Assembly: GCF_014651235.1 (NCBI RefSeq)
Contig: NZ_BMWM01000005.1
Span: 1-64,000, forward strand
Length of the DNA stretch: 64,000 nucleotides
Source: Leuconostoc lactis KCTC 3528 = DSM 20202
GTDB lineage: Bacteria > Bacillota > Bacilli > Lactobacillales > Lactobacillaceae
Direction of reading: 5' to 3'
Each line of letters starts with the position of its first letter. Position 1 is the stretch's first letter. Made by a program: the position numbers and the translations under genes. Below the pieces are notes generated by a model. That model had not been told where the DNA came from. It saw only the letters and a list, made by a program, of their open reading frames with translations, and did no database searches. This document shows positions 42,578 through 51,283 of this stretch, piece by piece.

Positions 42578-42887
42578 AGACGACCAAATTTTAAATCTCC
42601 TTGGTTTAGCCATGCGTGCCGGTAAGTTAGTATTGGGTTCTGATCCCACATTAACGGCCATTCGTGGCAATAAAGTACAACTGGCTTTTTTTCCAAGTGA
42701 TGGTGGCCAAAGTCAAGCAAAAAAATTCGCTGATAAAGCAGCGTTTTATCATGTCACACTGATTCAAGACTATACCAAAGCGCAATTAACCGATGCTATC
42801 GGCGTAAATCGCAGTGTATTTGCGATTGCGGATCGCGGTTTTAGTCGCAAAATTAAACAATTAATTTCAGAAAAGGAGCGGAACTAA
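42567..42887 (+). CDS. ylxQ: YlxQ, L7Ae-like ribosomal protein
   Basis: A 106-residue L7Ae/L30e-fold protein expected to bind kink-turn RNA. ILNLLGLAMRAGKLVLGSD is the typical N-terminus, and the C-terminal FAIADRGFSRKIKQLI fits the family. I start at GTG 42567, seven bases after GGGAG (42555-42559); the frame continues upstream inside ylxR without a better site. It overlaps ylxR by 11 bases, and infB follows directly. Confidence 0.9.
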   Translation: MISKDDQILNLLGLAMRAGKLVLGSDPTLTAIRGNKVQLAFFPSDGGQSQAKKFADKAAFYHVTLIQDYTKAQLTDAIGVNRSVFAIADRGFSRKIKQLISEKERN

Positions 42888-45374
42888 ATGGCAGAAGAAA
42901 AGAAATTCTCAGGCTCAAACCGTCCTGCACGAAAACAGGCAGTCCCAGAACGTAAGGAATTGCCCGCATCACAACGCCGTCATGCGGCAAAATTGACAGA
43001 AGGATCAGCCTCACAAGCAGGTGCTGGTTCACGGTCAAGTCGTCCTGCACGCCCAAATAATGGTCAAGGACAAACACGCAATGCCGCTCGTCCAAATGGT
43101 ACGGCAGCTAGTCGTCCTAACAATGGTGGTAACCGTAATAGCCGTCCTGGCTCACGTTTACAACCAACTGGTGGTCGCCCAGAAATTCGCGAGAAGAAGA
43201 GCTGGTCAACTAAGCCACGTGAAGGCCAAGTGGATTACTCAAAGCAAACAGATAACAGCTTGAAGCAATACGTGAGTGAAAACGAAAAGCGTAAGCAAAC
43301 TGCCGCTGCGGCTAAGGCACCTAAGAAGCCTGCTGCACCAGCAAAAGCTGCTGCGAAGCCAACTGATGCTAAGAAGCCTGCGGCTAAGGCAGCAACGACA
43401 ACAACGGCACCAGCAGCTGGCGCAGGTAAGTTTGGTGGTGCTTTGGCATCTGGCAACAACTCAGCGCGCAATAACTCACGTAAGCGCAATACCAATGGTA
43501 CTGGGCAACAAACACCACGTCGTAACGATAAGCCACGTGGTTCAAAGAAGTCACGTCGTATTGCGGCTAAGAAGGGCCCAGTAACGCCAGTAACTGAACG
43601 TAAGGAACAGCCACTACCACAAGTATTGGAATACCGTATTGGTATGAACGTGCAAGACTTGTCAAAGTTGTTACACCGTGACACAGCTGAAATTATCAAG
43701 AAGTTGTTCTTGTTAGGCATTGTGACCAACCAAAACCAATCATTGGATTCAGATACCATTGAAATTTTGGCAGCCGATTATGGCATCGATGCGCAAGTGA
43801 AGGAAGAAGAAGACGTCGCTGATATCGATAAGTTCTTTGATGAAGATAACATCGATGAAGACAAGTTGGTATCACGTCCACCAGTTGTTACCATCATGGG
43901 ACACGTCGATCATGGTAAGACAACTTTGTTGGATTACTTGCGTAACTCAAACGTGACAGAAGGCGAAGCCGGCGGTATCACACAACATATTGGTGCTTAC
44001 CAGACACAACTTAACGGTAAGACAATCACCTTCTTGGATACACCTGGTCACGCGGCCTTTACGGAAATGCGTGCGCGTGGTGCTAACGTGACTGATTTGA
44101 CGATTTTGGTTGTGGCGGCCGATGACGGTGTCATGCCACAAACAATTGAAGCTATCAACCACGCCAAGGCGGCTGAAACACCAATCATCGTTGCCGTTAA
44201 CAAGATTGATAAGCCAGGGGCTAACCCTGATGATGTCATGAACCAATTGATGGCCTATGATTTGGTGCCTGAAGAATATGGTGGTGACACAATCTTTGTT
44301 AAGATTTCAGCGAAGTTTGGTCAAAACGTTGACGAATTGTTGGAAATGATCTTGTTGCAAGCTGAAGTGCTTGAATTAAAGGCCGATCCTGATATGCCAG
44401 CACGTGGTTCAGTTGTTGAAGCACGTTTGGACAAGGGGCGTGGTCCAGTGGCAACTGTCTTGGTACAACAAGGCACAATGCGTGTTGGTGACCCAATTGT
44501 TGTGGGTAACACTTATGGCCGTGTCCGGACAATGACTAATGAACGTGGCGTTGAACTTGAAGAAGCTTTGCCAGCCACACCAGTTCAAATTACTGGTTTG
44601 AACGATGTACCACAAGCTGGTGATCGTTTCATCGTTATGGCAGATGAAAAGACAGCGCGTGCTGCCGGTGAAGAACGTGCTAAGCGTGCGCAAGAAGCAG
44701 TCCGTAACTCAGGTTCTGTTGTGACTTTGGATACATTGTTTAGCACAATGTCTGAAAAGGCCATGAAGACAGTGCCAGTTATCGTGAAGGCGGATGTGCA
44801 AGGTTCTGTTGAAGCACTTTCTGGTTCATTGAAGAAGATTGAAGTCGATGGCGTACGTGTGGATATCATCCATACAGCTGCTGGTGCAATTAATGAATCT
44901 GATGTCACTTTGGCTTCAGCATCAGGCGCTATTATTATTGGCTTCAACGTTCGTGCCACACCATTGGCCAAGGCGCAAGCTGACTCTGATAAGGTTGACA
45001 TTCGCTTCTACAACGTCATTTATAACGCAATTGATGATGTTGAAGCAGCCATGAAGGGTCAACTTGAACCTGTTTATGAAGAGAAGGTTATTGGAACTGT
45101 TCTCGTTAAGGAACTGTTCAAGTTCTCTAAGGTTGGTATTATTGCCGGTGCGATGGTTGAAGAAGGTAAGATTACCAAGGACTCAAAGGTTCGTATCATG
45201 CGTGATAGCGTTGTTGTTTATGATGGCGAAGTGGCCTCATTGCAACGTGGTAAAGACGCTGTAAACGAAGTGAAGATGGGCTACGAGTTCGGCTTTACAG
45301 TATCAAAGTTCAACGATATTCGTGTCGGTGATGTTGTTGAATCATATATCATGGAAGAAGTTAAGATAAAGTAA
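42888..45374 (+). CDS. infB: Translation initiation factor IF-2
   Basis: IF-2 is the GTPase that places fMet-tRNA on the 30S subunit and promotes subunit joining. The 828-residue protein has a long low-complexity basic N-terminus rich in Ala, Asn, Gly, Pro and Arg (residues 1-230), the IF2-N domain, then the G domain ([23 protein letters not shown]) and domains II, III and IV. The low-complexity part has strong Lys/Ala repeats ([14 protein letters not shown]). GGAG lies before the ATG, just after the ylxQ stop. Confidence 0.97.
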   Translation: MAEEKKFSGSNRPARKQAVPERKELPASQRRHAAKLTEGSASQAGAGSRSSRPARPNNGQGQTRNAARPNGTAASRPNNGGNRNSRPGSRLQPTGGRPEIREKKSWSTKPREGQVDYSKQTDNSLKQYVSENEKRKQTAAAAKAPKKPAAPAKAAAKPTDAKKPAAKAATTTTAPAAGAGKFGGALASGNNSARNNSRKRNTNGTGQQTPRRNDKPRGSKKSRRIAAKKGPVTPVTERKEQPLPQVLEYRIGMNVQDLSKLLHRDTAEIIKKLFLLGIVTNQNQSLDSDTIEILAADYGIDAQVKEEEDVADIDKFFDEDNIDEDKLVSRPPVVTIMGHVDHGKTTLLDYLRNSNVTEGEAGGITQHIGAYQTQLNGKTITFLDTPGHAAFTEMRARGANVTDLTILVVAADDGVMPQTIEAINHAKAAETPIIVAVNKIDKPGANPDDVMNQLMAYDLVPEEYGGDTIFVKISAKFGQNVDELLEMILLQAEVLELKADPDMPARGSVVEARLDKGRGPVATVLVQQGTMRVGDPIVVGNTYGRVRTMTNERGVELEEALPATPVQITGLNDVPQAGDRFIVMADEKTARAAGEERAKRAQEAVRNSGSVVTLDTLFSTMSEKAMKTVPVIVKADVQGSVEALSGSLKKIEVDGVRVDIIHTAAGAINESDVTLASASGAIIIGFNVRATPLAKAQADSDKVDIRFYNVIYNAIDDVEAAMKGQLEPVYEEKVIGTVLVKELFKFSKVGIIAGAMVEEGKITKDSKVRIMRDSVVVYDGEVASLQRGKDAVNEVKMGYEFGFTVSKFNDIRVGDVVESYIMEEVKIK

Positions 45375-45424
45375 GCCAATTGGCACTTTATCGCTTGTAT
45401 TAAAAGAAAAAGGGGGCACAAGTT

Positions 45425-45778
45425 ATGGCTAATCCACAACGTGCAGGTCGCCTCGCACAAGAAATCCAACGTGACGTGACGGATCTTTTGCTTAAGCGGA
45501 TCAATGATCCACGCGTAAAAGACGTGACGGTAACGAGTGTTGAATTGTCTGGTGATTTGCAAATTGCAACAATTTATTATTCAATCTTGTCTGATTTGGC
45601 AAGTGATGGGCAAAAAGCGCAAGCTGGTTTGGAAGCGGCAAGTGGTTTGATCCGTAAGGAATTAGGGGCACGCTTGACGGTTTACAAGACACCTGAATTA
45701 CGCTTTGTTCGTGATCAATCTGTCCAATATGGTAATCATATTGAAGATTTGATTCGTAAGTTACATGCTGAAAATTAA
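45425..45778 (+). CDS. rbfA: Ribosome-binding factor A
   Basis: RbfA binds the 30S subunit near helix 1 of 16S rRNA in late maturation and cold adaptation. The 117-residue KH-fold protein has RAGRLAQEIQRDVTDLLL at the start, DPRVKDVTVTSVELSGDLQ in the middle and TPELRFVRDQS near the end. AAAGGGGG precedes the ATG. It is the last gene of the nusA-infB operon; a terminator follows. Confidence 0.96.
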   Translation: MANPQRAGRLAQEIQRDVTDLLLKRINDPRVKDVTVTSVELSGDLQIATIYYSILSDLASDGQKAQAGLEAASGLIRKELGARLTVYKTPELRFVRDQSVQYGNHIEDLIRKLHAEN

Positions 45779-45794
45779 TAAATGATAACATCTC

Positions 45795-45824
45795 AACGCT
45801 ACTCTAAAAGGGGTAGCGTTTTTT
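45795..45824 (+). terminator. Terminator after rbfA
   Basis: AACGCTAC (45795-45802) pairs with GTAGCGTT (45813-45820), followed by T to 45824. Confidence 0.9.
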
Positions 45825-45825
45825 G

Positions 45826-45834
45826 TGTTAGAAT
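45826..45834 (+). promoter_or_regulatory. Extended -10 promoter of the aminotransferase gene
   Basis: TGTTAGAAT (TGn plus TAGAAT) begins two bases after the rbfA terminator T-tract. The gene starts at 45875. Confidence 0.5.
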
Positions 45835-45874
45835 AGACTTATATTAATTTGACTAAAAAATGAGGACTTCGAAA

Positions 45875-47053
45875 ATGACAAGCTTGCCACAATCTTTAAA
45901 CCCAATCATTGCCGGTATGGCACCTGATCGGTTATTGGGCTTTCAAGAAAAAGTGCGCGATATTCCAGGTGTGTTAAAGCTGACGTTTGGTGAGCCTGGC
46001 TTTGCAGTTGATGATCGTATCAAACAGGCAGCGGTTGCGGCGATTGAAGGTGATCGTTCACACTACGCCGAGAGCCAAGGTGAACGGGCATTACGCTTGG
46101 CAGCAGTCGATTATTTTAATCAAGCCTATCATTTAAATTATGCTGGTGAAGAAAATGTGATTGTCACGTTGGGTGTCAGTGAAGCCATCAACGTGGTTCT
46201 TCATACCTTGTTGGCCGATGGTGACGGGTTATTAATGCCTGAACCCGCTTACGGGCCATACTTTACCTCACTAGAATTGGCGCGTGGGACGCGGATTACC
46301 ATTGACACCACGCCTAATCGTTTTAAGCTGACACCAGAAATGGTTGAAGAAGCCATTGCCAAAGCCACGGTACCAGTGCGGGCGATTTTGATGAATTACC
46401 CGACAAATCCAACGGGCATAACTTATTCACGTGATGAAATTATGGCATTGGCTGCCACGTTCAAAAAGCATGGCATCTGGGTGATTTCTGATGAAATTTA
46501 TGCGGTGCTGACTTATGATCAAGAACACGTGTCATTTGCGGAAATTATTCCTGATCAAACGATTTATATTAATGGTTTATCAAAGTCACATGCGATGACA
46601 GGTTATCGCGTCGGCTTTATCTTGGGGGCCGCAGAAGTAATTGCGCAAATGCAAAAAGTCCACGGGGCGTTGACGTTTGCCATTCCAACGTTTATTCAAG
46701 ATGCCGCATTGGTCGCCTTGCGCGATGTGACCACAGCGCCACAAGCAATGCGTGATGTTTACAAAAAGCGACGTGATCGCATTTTGCCACAATTAATTGC
46801 GTTAGGATTTGATGTAGTGGCACCAGAAGGGGCGTTTTATGTGTTTGCCAAGTTACCAGCTAATTTAGGGGACGATGGCGATGAATTTGCGTTACAGTTA
46901 GCAAAAGAAGGTAAAGTTGCCGTGATTCCAGGGTCTGGTTTTAGTGCGGCGGCCAAAGCTTATATCCGGATCTCTTATGCAGCATCCGATGAAGATTTGG
47001 ATGAGGGTATGCGACGGTTGACAGCTTATATTAAGCAACGTCGTGGGAATTAA
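45875..47053 (+). CDS. Class I/II pyridoxal-phosphate aminotransferase
   Basis: A 392-residue fold-type I aminotransferase. It shows TFGEPGFAVDD at the N-terminus, NYPTNPTG (substrate and PLP-binding Asn), SDEIYAVLTYD, and the PLP-lysine in INGLSKSHAMTGYRVGF. This is the PatA/aspartate or aromatic aminotransferase group common in lactic acid bacteria; the amino-acid substrate is not predictable. I start at ATG 45875, after GAGGA at 45862-45866, not at 45860. The IIA-like protein gene follows 14 bases later. Confidence 0.9.
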   Translation: MTSLPQSLNPIIAGMAPDRLLGFQEKVRDIPGVLKLTFGEPGFAVDDRIKQAAVAAIEGDRSHYAESQGERALRLAAVDYFNQAYHLNYAGEENVIVTLGVSEAINVVLHTLLADGDGLLMPEPAYGPYFTSLELARGTRITIDTTPNRFKLTPEMVEEAIAKATVPVRAILMNYPTNPTGITYSRDEIMALAATFKKHGIWVISDEIYAVLTYDQEHVSFAEIIPDQTIYINGLSKSHAMTGYRVGFILGAAEVIAQMQKVHGALTFAIPTFIQDAALVALRDVTTAPQAMRDVYKKRRDRILPQLIALGFDVVAPEGAFYVFAKLPANLGDDGDEFALQLAKEGKVAVIPGSGFSAAAKAYIRISYAASDEDLDEGMRRLTAYIKQRRGN

Positions 47054-47067
47054 GTGAGAGGTAGTCT

Positions 47068-47583
47068 ATGAACTGGTGGCAAAATTTATTTATATCATCC
47101 AGCAAGCACGCAACAGTGGCATCAACCGGACAATTAAATGCTGTTCAGATTGCGCGTCAATCGGAATTGCCTGTCATTGTGGCACCAGTCACGGGACAAC
47201 TGCAAAGAATTACGCTCGATAATGACCAGTTAAACAATCGTCATGGTTTTATGATGATTCCAAACGGCCGTGATATCATGTCACCAGTGGCAGGGATTGT
47301 CACAGATGCGGTACCACAGGCGATCACAATTCGCAGTGAGCGTTACGGGACTGTTACCGTGCAAGTGATGTATGAAAAGGCTCAGGATGTCAGATTGGCA
47401 TCTTATCGTACGGGGCAACAATTACACGCAGGCGATTTGATTGGTTCAGTTCGTCAGCACGATCAGTCTGTTCGCGTGTATGTCTTATTTGAAGCGCAGG
47501 CGACGCCATTTGTCAGCTATGGTGCAGTTTATGCTGGACAAAATATCTGGCGGTCGCAAGAGGAAATCGATGCAAAAGAATAA
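47068..47583 (+). CDS. PTS IIA-glucose-like protein without active-site histidines
   Basis: A 171-residue protein with the beta-sandwich pattern of EIIA-Glc/Crr: VIVAPVTGQLQRI, HGFMMIPNGRDIMSPVAGIV and the C-terminal LHAGDLIGS. In active EIIA the phosphorylated histidine is in the motif xxVHFGIDTV and a second is in xHAxxI. Here those stretches read VTVQVMYEKAQDV (97-108) and PQAITI (83-88), with no histidine. It therefore should not take phosphate from HPr. It may be a regulatory relic. It overlaps truB by 14 bases and has GAGAGG before the ATG. Confidence 0.75.
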   Translation: MNWWQNLFISSSKHATVASTGQLNAVQIARQSELPVIVAPVTGQLQRITLDNDQLNNRHGFMMIPNGRDIMSPVAGIVTDAVPQAITIRSERYGTVTVQVMYEKAQDVRLASYRTGQQLHAGDLIGSVRQHDQSVRVYVLFEAQATPFVSYGAVYAGQNIWRSQEEIDAKE

Positions 47584-48478
47584 TCCAGTTGACGGCATCT
47601 TGGTCGTCAATAAACCAAAAGGAGTCACGTCATTTGACGTCGTGGCCAAAGTAAGGCGCGCTGTCGGTCAAAAAAAGGTCGGTCATGCTGGGACGTTAGA
47701 TCCCAATGTTGATGGTGTCTTAGTTGTCGCTTTGGGAAAAGCAACCAAACTAATTGATGAATTACAAGCACGACCAAAACGTTATATCGGCGAAATTACG
47801 TTAGGTTTTGCAACGGAAACTGAAGACCTTGACGGGGACGTGGTGGCCGAACAACCGATTACAACGCCTTATACGGACGCAGCCATTGATCAGGCTATTG
47901 CGCAATTGAACGGGCCAATTCAACAAGTACCACCGATGTTTTCAGCTGTTAAAGTCGCCGGCAAACGCCTATATGAATACGCACGGGCAGGTGAAACTGT
48001 GACGCGACCAGTTCGTGATGCCATGATTTATGATTTTCATCGGACATCAGCAGTGCGTTATCAGCAACAACAGCAAAAATTTAACTTTGAAGCAACAGTG
48101 TCAAAAGGGACGTATATTCGGACACTAGCCGTTGACACCGGTAAACAATTAGAAGTCCCAGCGACCATGACCAGCTTAACGCGAACGATGGGGAGCGGGA
48201 TGCCTTTGTCAGCGGCAACGCCGTTAGAAACGATCACGTCGTTGCCACGAGAAGATGTCTTAAAGCTAGTCGTTCCCATTCAAACGGTGTTGACATGGCC
48301 GGTGAAAGCTTTGACGGATGACGAGTGGTTTGCGGTCAAAAACGGGCAAAAAATCACCACCTGGCCAGCGGCCGACACTTATTTGCAGTTAACTTATCAA
48401 GGGGAATTAAAGGCAGTTTATGCGTATCAAGCTGCTGAACACCACTGGCAATCACGCTATGTGTTTACAAACGAATAA
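47570..48478 (+). CDS. truB: tRNA pseudouridine-55 synthase
   Basis: TruB makes pseudouridine 55 in the T loop of tRNAs. The 302-residue protein starts MQKNNPVDGILVVNKPKGVT and has the catalytic Asp-44 in VGHAGTLDPNVDGVL, RPKRYIGEITLG, and GTYIRTLAVDTG. A PUA-like C-terminal domain follows. I start at 47570, preceded by GAGGA; the frame continues upstream only as a shadow of the IIA-like gene. It is followed by ribF after two bases, the normal truB-ribF pair of Firmicutes. Confidence 0.95.
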   Translation: MQKNNPVDGILVVNKPKGVTSFDVVAKVRRAVGQKKVGHAGTLDPNVDGVLVVALGKATKLIDELQARPKRYIGEITLGFATETEDLDGDVVAEQPITTPYTDAAIDQAIAQLNGPIQQVPPMFSAVKVAGKRLYEYARAGETVTRPVRDAMIYDFHRTSAVRYQQQQQKFNFEATVSKGTYIRTLAVDTGKQLEVPATMTSLTRTMGSGMPLSAATPLETITSLPREDVLKLVVPIQTVLTWPVKALTDDEWFAVKNGQKITTWPAADTYLQLTYQGELKAVYAYQAAEHHWQSRYVFTNE

Positions 48479-48480
48479 CT

Positions 48481-49431
48481 ATGATAGAAACCGTTCCGTT
48501 ACATTATCCAATTAAAAATTTTGAACCATCGCAACCTCAAGTGGTGACGATGGGCTTTTTTGATGGTGTCCATTTGGGTCATCAAGCAGTGATACAAGCA
48601 GCTAAAGCGGAAGCTGATCGGTTAGGGGTACCGCTAGCGGTCCTAACTTATGATCCGCATCCAGTTGTGGTGTTTAAGACCCTCACGCAGCCCTTACATT
48701 ATTTAACGCCACTTGATCAAAAGGTGGCCTTATTTGAAGCGTTGGGCGTTGACCGCGTGTATGTGATGCGCTTTACCTCGCAATTGGCACAACTTGTGCC
48801 CCAGCAGTTCGTCGATGAGGTGCTATTGCCTTTACAACCAACGACTGTGGTTGCGGGGTTTGATCATCTCTATGGTGGTGATCAACAGACGGCCAATATG
48901 CAAGTATTAGATCAGTACGCCGCTAATCGCTTTGATGTGATTACGGTACCACCTTTTGAAGAGGCACATCAAAAAGTGGGCTCTTCGGCAATCCGACGTG
49001 CTTTAGACGCTGGCGATATGCAAACAGTCAACCACCAGTTAGGGCGTGTTTATCAAACGACTGGCACAGTCGTTCATGGTGAAGCACGCGGACGTGAGCT
49101 GGGTTTCCCCACGGCTAATATTCAAACGCCAGAATTAGAATGGCTGCCTGGTATTGGCGTTTATGTGGTTGGGATTGAAATTGCTGGACAGTGGTATCAA
49201 GGGATGGCAAGTATCGGCCGAAACGTCACATTTGGTGATGCCCGACCAATCACTGTTGAAATCAACATTTTAGATTTCAAACAACAAATCTATGGGGAAG
49301 CGGTGACGGTTGCTTGGCATCATTACTTACGCGGCGAAGTCAAATTCACGTTGGTACCTGATTTAATCACGCAGTTACAGCACGATGAACAGGCGACACG
49401 ACAGTATTTTAAAGCACTTAACAAGCGTTAA
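48481..49431 (+). CDS. ribF: Bifunctional riboflavin kinase / FAD synthetase
   Basis: RibF converts riboflavin to FMN and then FAD. The 316-residue protein has the N-terminal adenylyltransferase domain (MGFFDGVHLGHQAVI, YDPHPVVVF, VAGFDHLYGGD, SSAIRRALDAG) and the C-terminal kinase domain (VVHGEARGRELGFPTANI, with GFPTAN binding the phosphate, and GMASIGRNVTFG). Its stop codon lies inside the terminator stem at 49413-49436. It is the second gene after truB. Confidence 0.96.
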   Translation: MIETVPLHYPIKNFEPSQPQVVTMGFFDGVHLGHQAVIQAAKAEADRLGVPLAVLTYDPHPVVVFKTLTQPLHYLTPLDQKVALFEALGVDRVYVMRFTSQLAQLVPQQFVDEVLLPLQPTTVVAGFDHLYGGDQQTANMQVLDQYAANRFDVITVPPFEEAHQKVGSSAIRRALDAGDMQTVNHQLGRVYQTTGTVVHGEARGRELGFPTANIQTPELEWLPGIGVYVVGIEIAGQWYQGMASIGRNVTFGDARPITVEINILDFKQQIYGEAVTVAWHHYLRGEVKFTLVPDLITQLQHDEQATRQYFKALNKR

Positions 49432-49440
49432 GTGCTTTTT
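49413..49440 (+). terminator. Terminator overlapping the ribF stop
   Basis: AGCACTTAAC (49413-49422) pairs with GTTAAGTGCT (49427-49436) around AAGC, followed by T. The ribF stop codon lies within it. Confidence 0.93.
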
Positions 49441-49442
49441 AT

Positions 49443-49469
49443 TTGGCACTCGCATAAAAAGAGTGCTAA
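49443..49469. promoter_or_regulatory. CIRCE element 1
   Basis: TTGGCACTC, nine bases, GAGTGCTAA: the HrcA operator with one change from the TTAGCACTC consensus. It lies directly upstream of the -35 box. Confidence 0.92.
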
Positions 49470-49474
49470 AATGC

Positions 49475-49503
49475 TTGCATTTCTTTCGGAAAGGGTGTAT
49501 GAT
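49475..49503 (+). promoter_or_regulatory. hrcA operon promoter
   Basis: TTGCAT (49475-49480), 17 bases, TATGAT (49498-49503), flanked on both sides by CIRCE elements. Confidence 0.85.
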
Positions 49504-49511
49504 AATAGATG

Positions 49512-49538
49512 TTAGCAGTTGGTATCTATGAGTGCTAA
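49512..49538. promoter_or_regulatory. CIRCE element 2
   Basis: TTAGCAGTT, nine bases, GAGTGCTAA: a second HrcA operator with two changes in its left arm. It covers the start of the transcript. Confidence 0.88.
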
Positions 49539-49553
49539 AACGGAGGCGATGGC

Positions 49554-50582
49554 ATGCTAACAGAAAGACAAAAATTAATTTTAAGCGCCATCATTTACGA
49601 GTACACACACACTGCGCGAGCAGTCGGGTCGAAAAGTTTGCAGGAACAGCTTGATATTAAAGTGAGTTCCGCAACAATTCGTAATGAAATGGCTGTATTA
49701 GAGTCAGCTGATCTGATTAAAAAACTACATTCTTCAGCGGGGCGAGTACCGTCGTGTGCTGGTTATCGTTATTATCTCGATCACCTCATGGCGACACGTC
49801 CCGCAACACAGCAAGATGTGGCGATGGTGATGCATTCGTTTCGTGGGATTTTTCATGAAATTGACGACTTGCTTGATGAAGCTGCGCGGACGCTATCAGA
49901 ATTAACCGGCGCAACCGCTTTGATTTTGAAGCCAAAAGGGTTAAATATCAAAGTGTCGGGGTTCCGTTTGGTACCGTTGGAGAATCATCAGTTAATTGCC
50001 GTGCTGGTAACCAGTGACGGTAAAGTGACAAGTCAGACATTCAAATTACCACGCGAGTTGGCGATATCATCGTTAGATAGTATGGTTAAGTATATCAATG
50101 ATCAGATGATTGGCCATCCGATTTTGGAAGTGTTGCAACTGATGCAATCAGATGAGTTGCCAACGCAAATGAATCGGGTGATTAAGACACCAGCTGCCTT
50201 CTTGCAAATGTTTGGCGACGTCTTAGCGCGATCGATTGGCGATAATGTGCATATTGGTGGTCGACTGAATGTGTTGGATTTTGGTGAAAATGTTGATGAG
50301 ACACAGAAAGTGAAGCATTTGCTAGAGTTTCTGTCATCAGCGCCTGATATCCGACGTGTGGCGAAAGCTGTCCCACATCAGGTGACAGTTAAGATTGGGC
50401 AAGAAATCGATGAACCCTTATTACAATCCTTTAGCTTGATTACGAGTGCCTTTCAGGTACCAAATCAAGGGGATGGGGTGATTGCATTGCTTGGCCCAAT
50501 TCGGATGCCTTATGCGCGCAACGTCTTGTTGATGGATGCCTTTGGTGAAGCGTTAAGCCAAAAGATGCTCGAATATACATAA
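49554..50582 (+). CDS. hrcA: Heat-inducible transcription repressor HrcA
   Basis: HrcA represses class I heat-shock genes by binding CIRCE, with GroEL as its folding partner. The 342-residue protein has an N-terminal winged helix ([33 protein letters not shown]), the HSSAGRVPS segment, and a C-terminal GAF-like dimer domain. GGAGG lies seven bases before the ATG. Two CIRCE elements at its promoter indicate autoregulation. grpE-dnaK-dnaJ follow as an operon. Confidence 0.97.
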   Translation: MLTERQKLILSAIIYEYTHTARAVGSKSLQEQLDIKVSSATIRNEMAVLESADLIKKLHSSAGRVPSCAGYRYYLDHLMATRPATQQDVAMVMHSFRGIFHEIDDLLDEAARTLSELTGATALILKPKGLNIKVSGFRLVPLENHQLIAVLVTSDGKVTSQTFKLPRELAISSLDSMVKYINDQMIGHPILEVLQLMQSDELPTQMNRVIKTPAAFLQMFGDVLARSIGDNVHIGGRLNVLDFGENVDETQKVKHLLEFLSSAPDIRRVAKAVPHQVTVKIGQEIDEPLLQSFSLITSAFQVPNQGDGVIALLGPIRMPYARNVLLMDAFGEALSQKMLEYT

Positions 50583-50599
50583 ATTAGGAGGTCACTTAC

Positions 50600-51196
50600 G
50601 TGGCAGATGAAGCGAAAGAAGCAATGAAGAACGACGAAGAAATCGTTGTAGAAGATGGCGCAGTTGATGATGAAGCTGTAACGGAACAAATCGAAGCAGA
50701 AACTGATGTTTTGCAAGAAGATGAAGCACCAGTAGAAAGCTCAGAAGCAAGTCGAATTGCAGACCTTGAAGCTAAGGTTGCGGAATTAGAAGACAAGCTG
50801 TTGCGTTCACAAGCGGAAATTCAAAATATTCAACAACGTCATGCCCGCGAAGTGCAAAATGTACGCAAGTATGATGGTCAGAAATTGGCCGGCGCAGTTT
50901 TGCCAGCGGTTGACAATCTTGAACGCGCATTGCAAGTTGAAGCAGATGATACAGTAACAAAGCAAATTAAAACAGGTGTTGAAATGACACTGAAGACATT
51001 GGTACAAGCTTTAGCTGATAATGGTATTTCAGCAACGGGTGAAGTCGGAGAAGCATTTGACCCAACGAAGCACCAAGCTATTCAAAGTGTTGCCTCAGAG
51101 GATGTTGCGTCTGATGAAATTGCCGCTGTTTTGCAAAAAGGCTATATGATTCAAGATCGCGTCCTTCGACCAGCAATGGTTGCCGTGGCGAAATAA
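50600..51196 (+). CDS. grpE: Nucleotide exchange factor GrpE
   Basis: GrpE releases ADP from DnaK. The 198-residue protein has a long acidic N-terminus (about 55 residues with many Glu and Asp), a coiled-coil helix (LEAKVAELEDKLLRSQAE) and the C-terminal beta domain (VEMTLKTLVQAL, FDPTKHQAI, GYMIQDRVLRPAMVAV). It starts with GTG at 50600, eight bases after AGGAGG. It lies in the usual order hrcA-grpE-dnaK-dnaJ. Confidence 0.97.
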   Translation: MADEAKEAMKNDEEIVVEDGAVDDEAVTEQIEAETDVLQEDEAPVESSEASRIADLEAKVAELEDKLLRSQAEIQNIQQRHAREVQNVRKYDGQKLAGAVLPAVDNLERALQVEADDTVTKQIKTGVEMTLKTLVQALADNGISATGEVGEAFDPTKHQAIQSVASEDVASDEIAAVLQKGYMIQDRVLRPAMVAVAK

Positions 51197-51283
51197 CAAC
51201 AATTGTCATGGTGATTCAGCGTGTGCACCACACCTTAAAAAGTTAAAAATAAAAGATTAAAAAAGTAAAGGAAGAATTAATTC

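Noticed and set aside
42898-43560. Repeated Ala/Lys/Pro and Asn/Gly motifs in the infB 5' part as a possible DNA repeat or CRISPR-like array.
   Set aside because: The repeats are irregular at DNA level and explained by the low-complexity N-terminal domain of IF-2. No CRISPR array or cas gene is present in the window.
43235-43759. A 174-codon minus-strand frame inside infB, rich in Ala and Val.
   Set aside because: It is the antisense shadow of the low-complexity Lys/Ala part of IF-2 and has no promoter or ribosome site.
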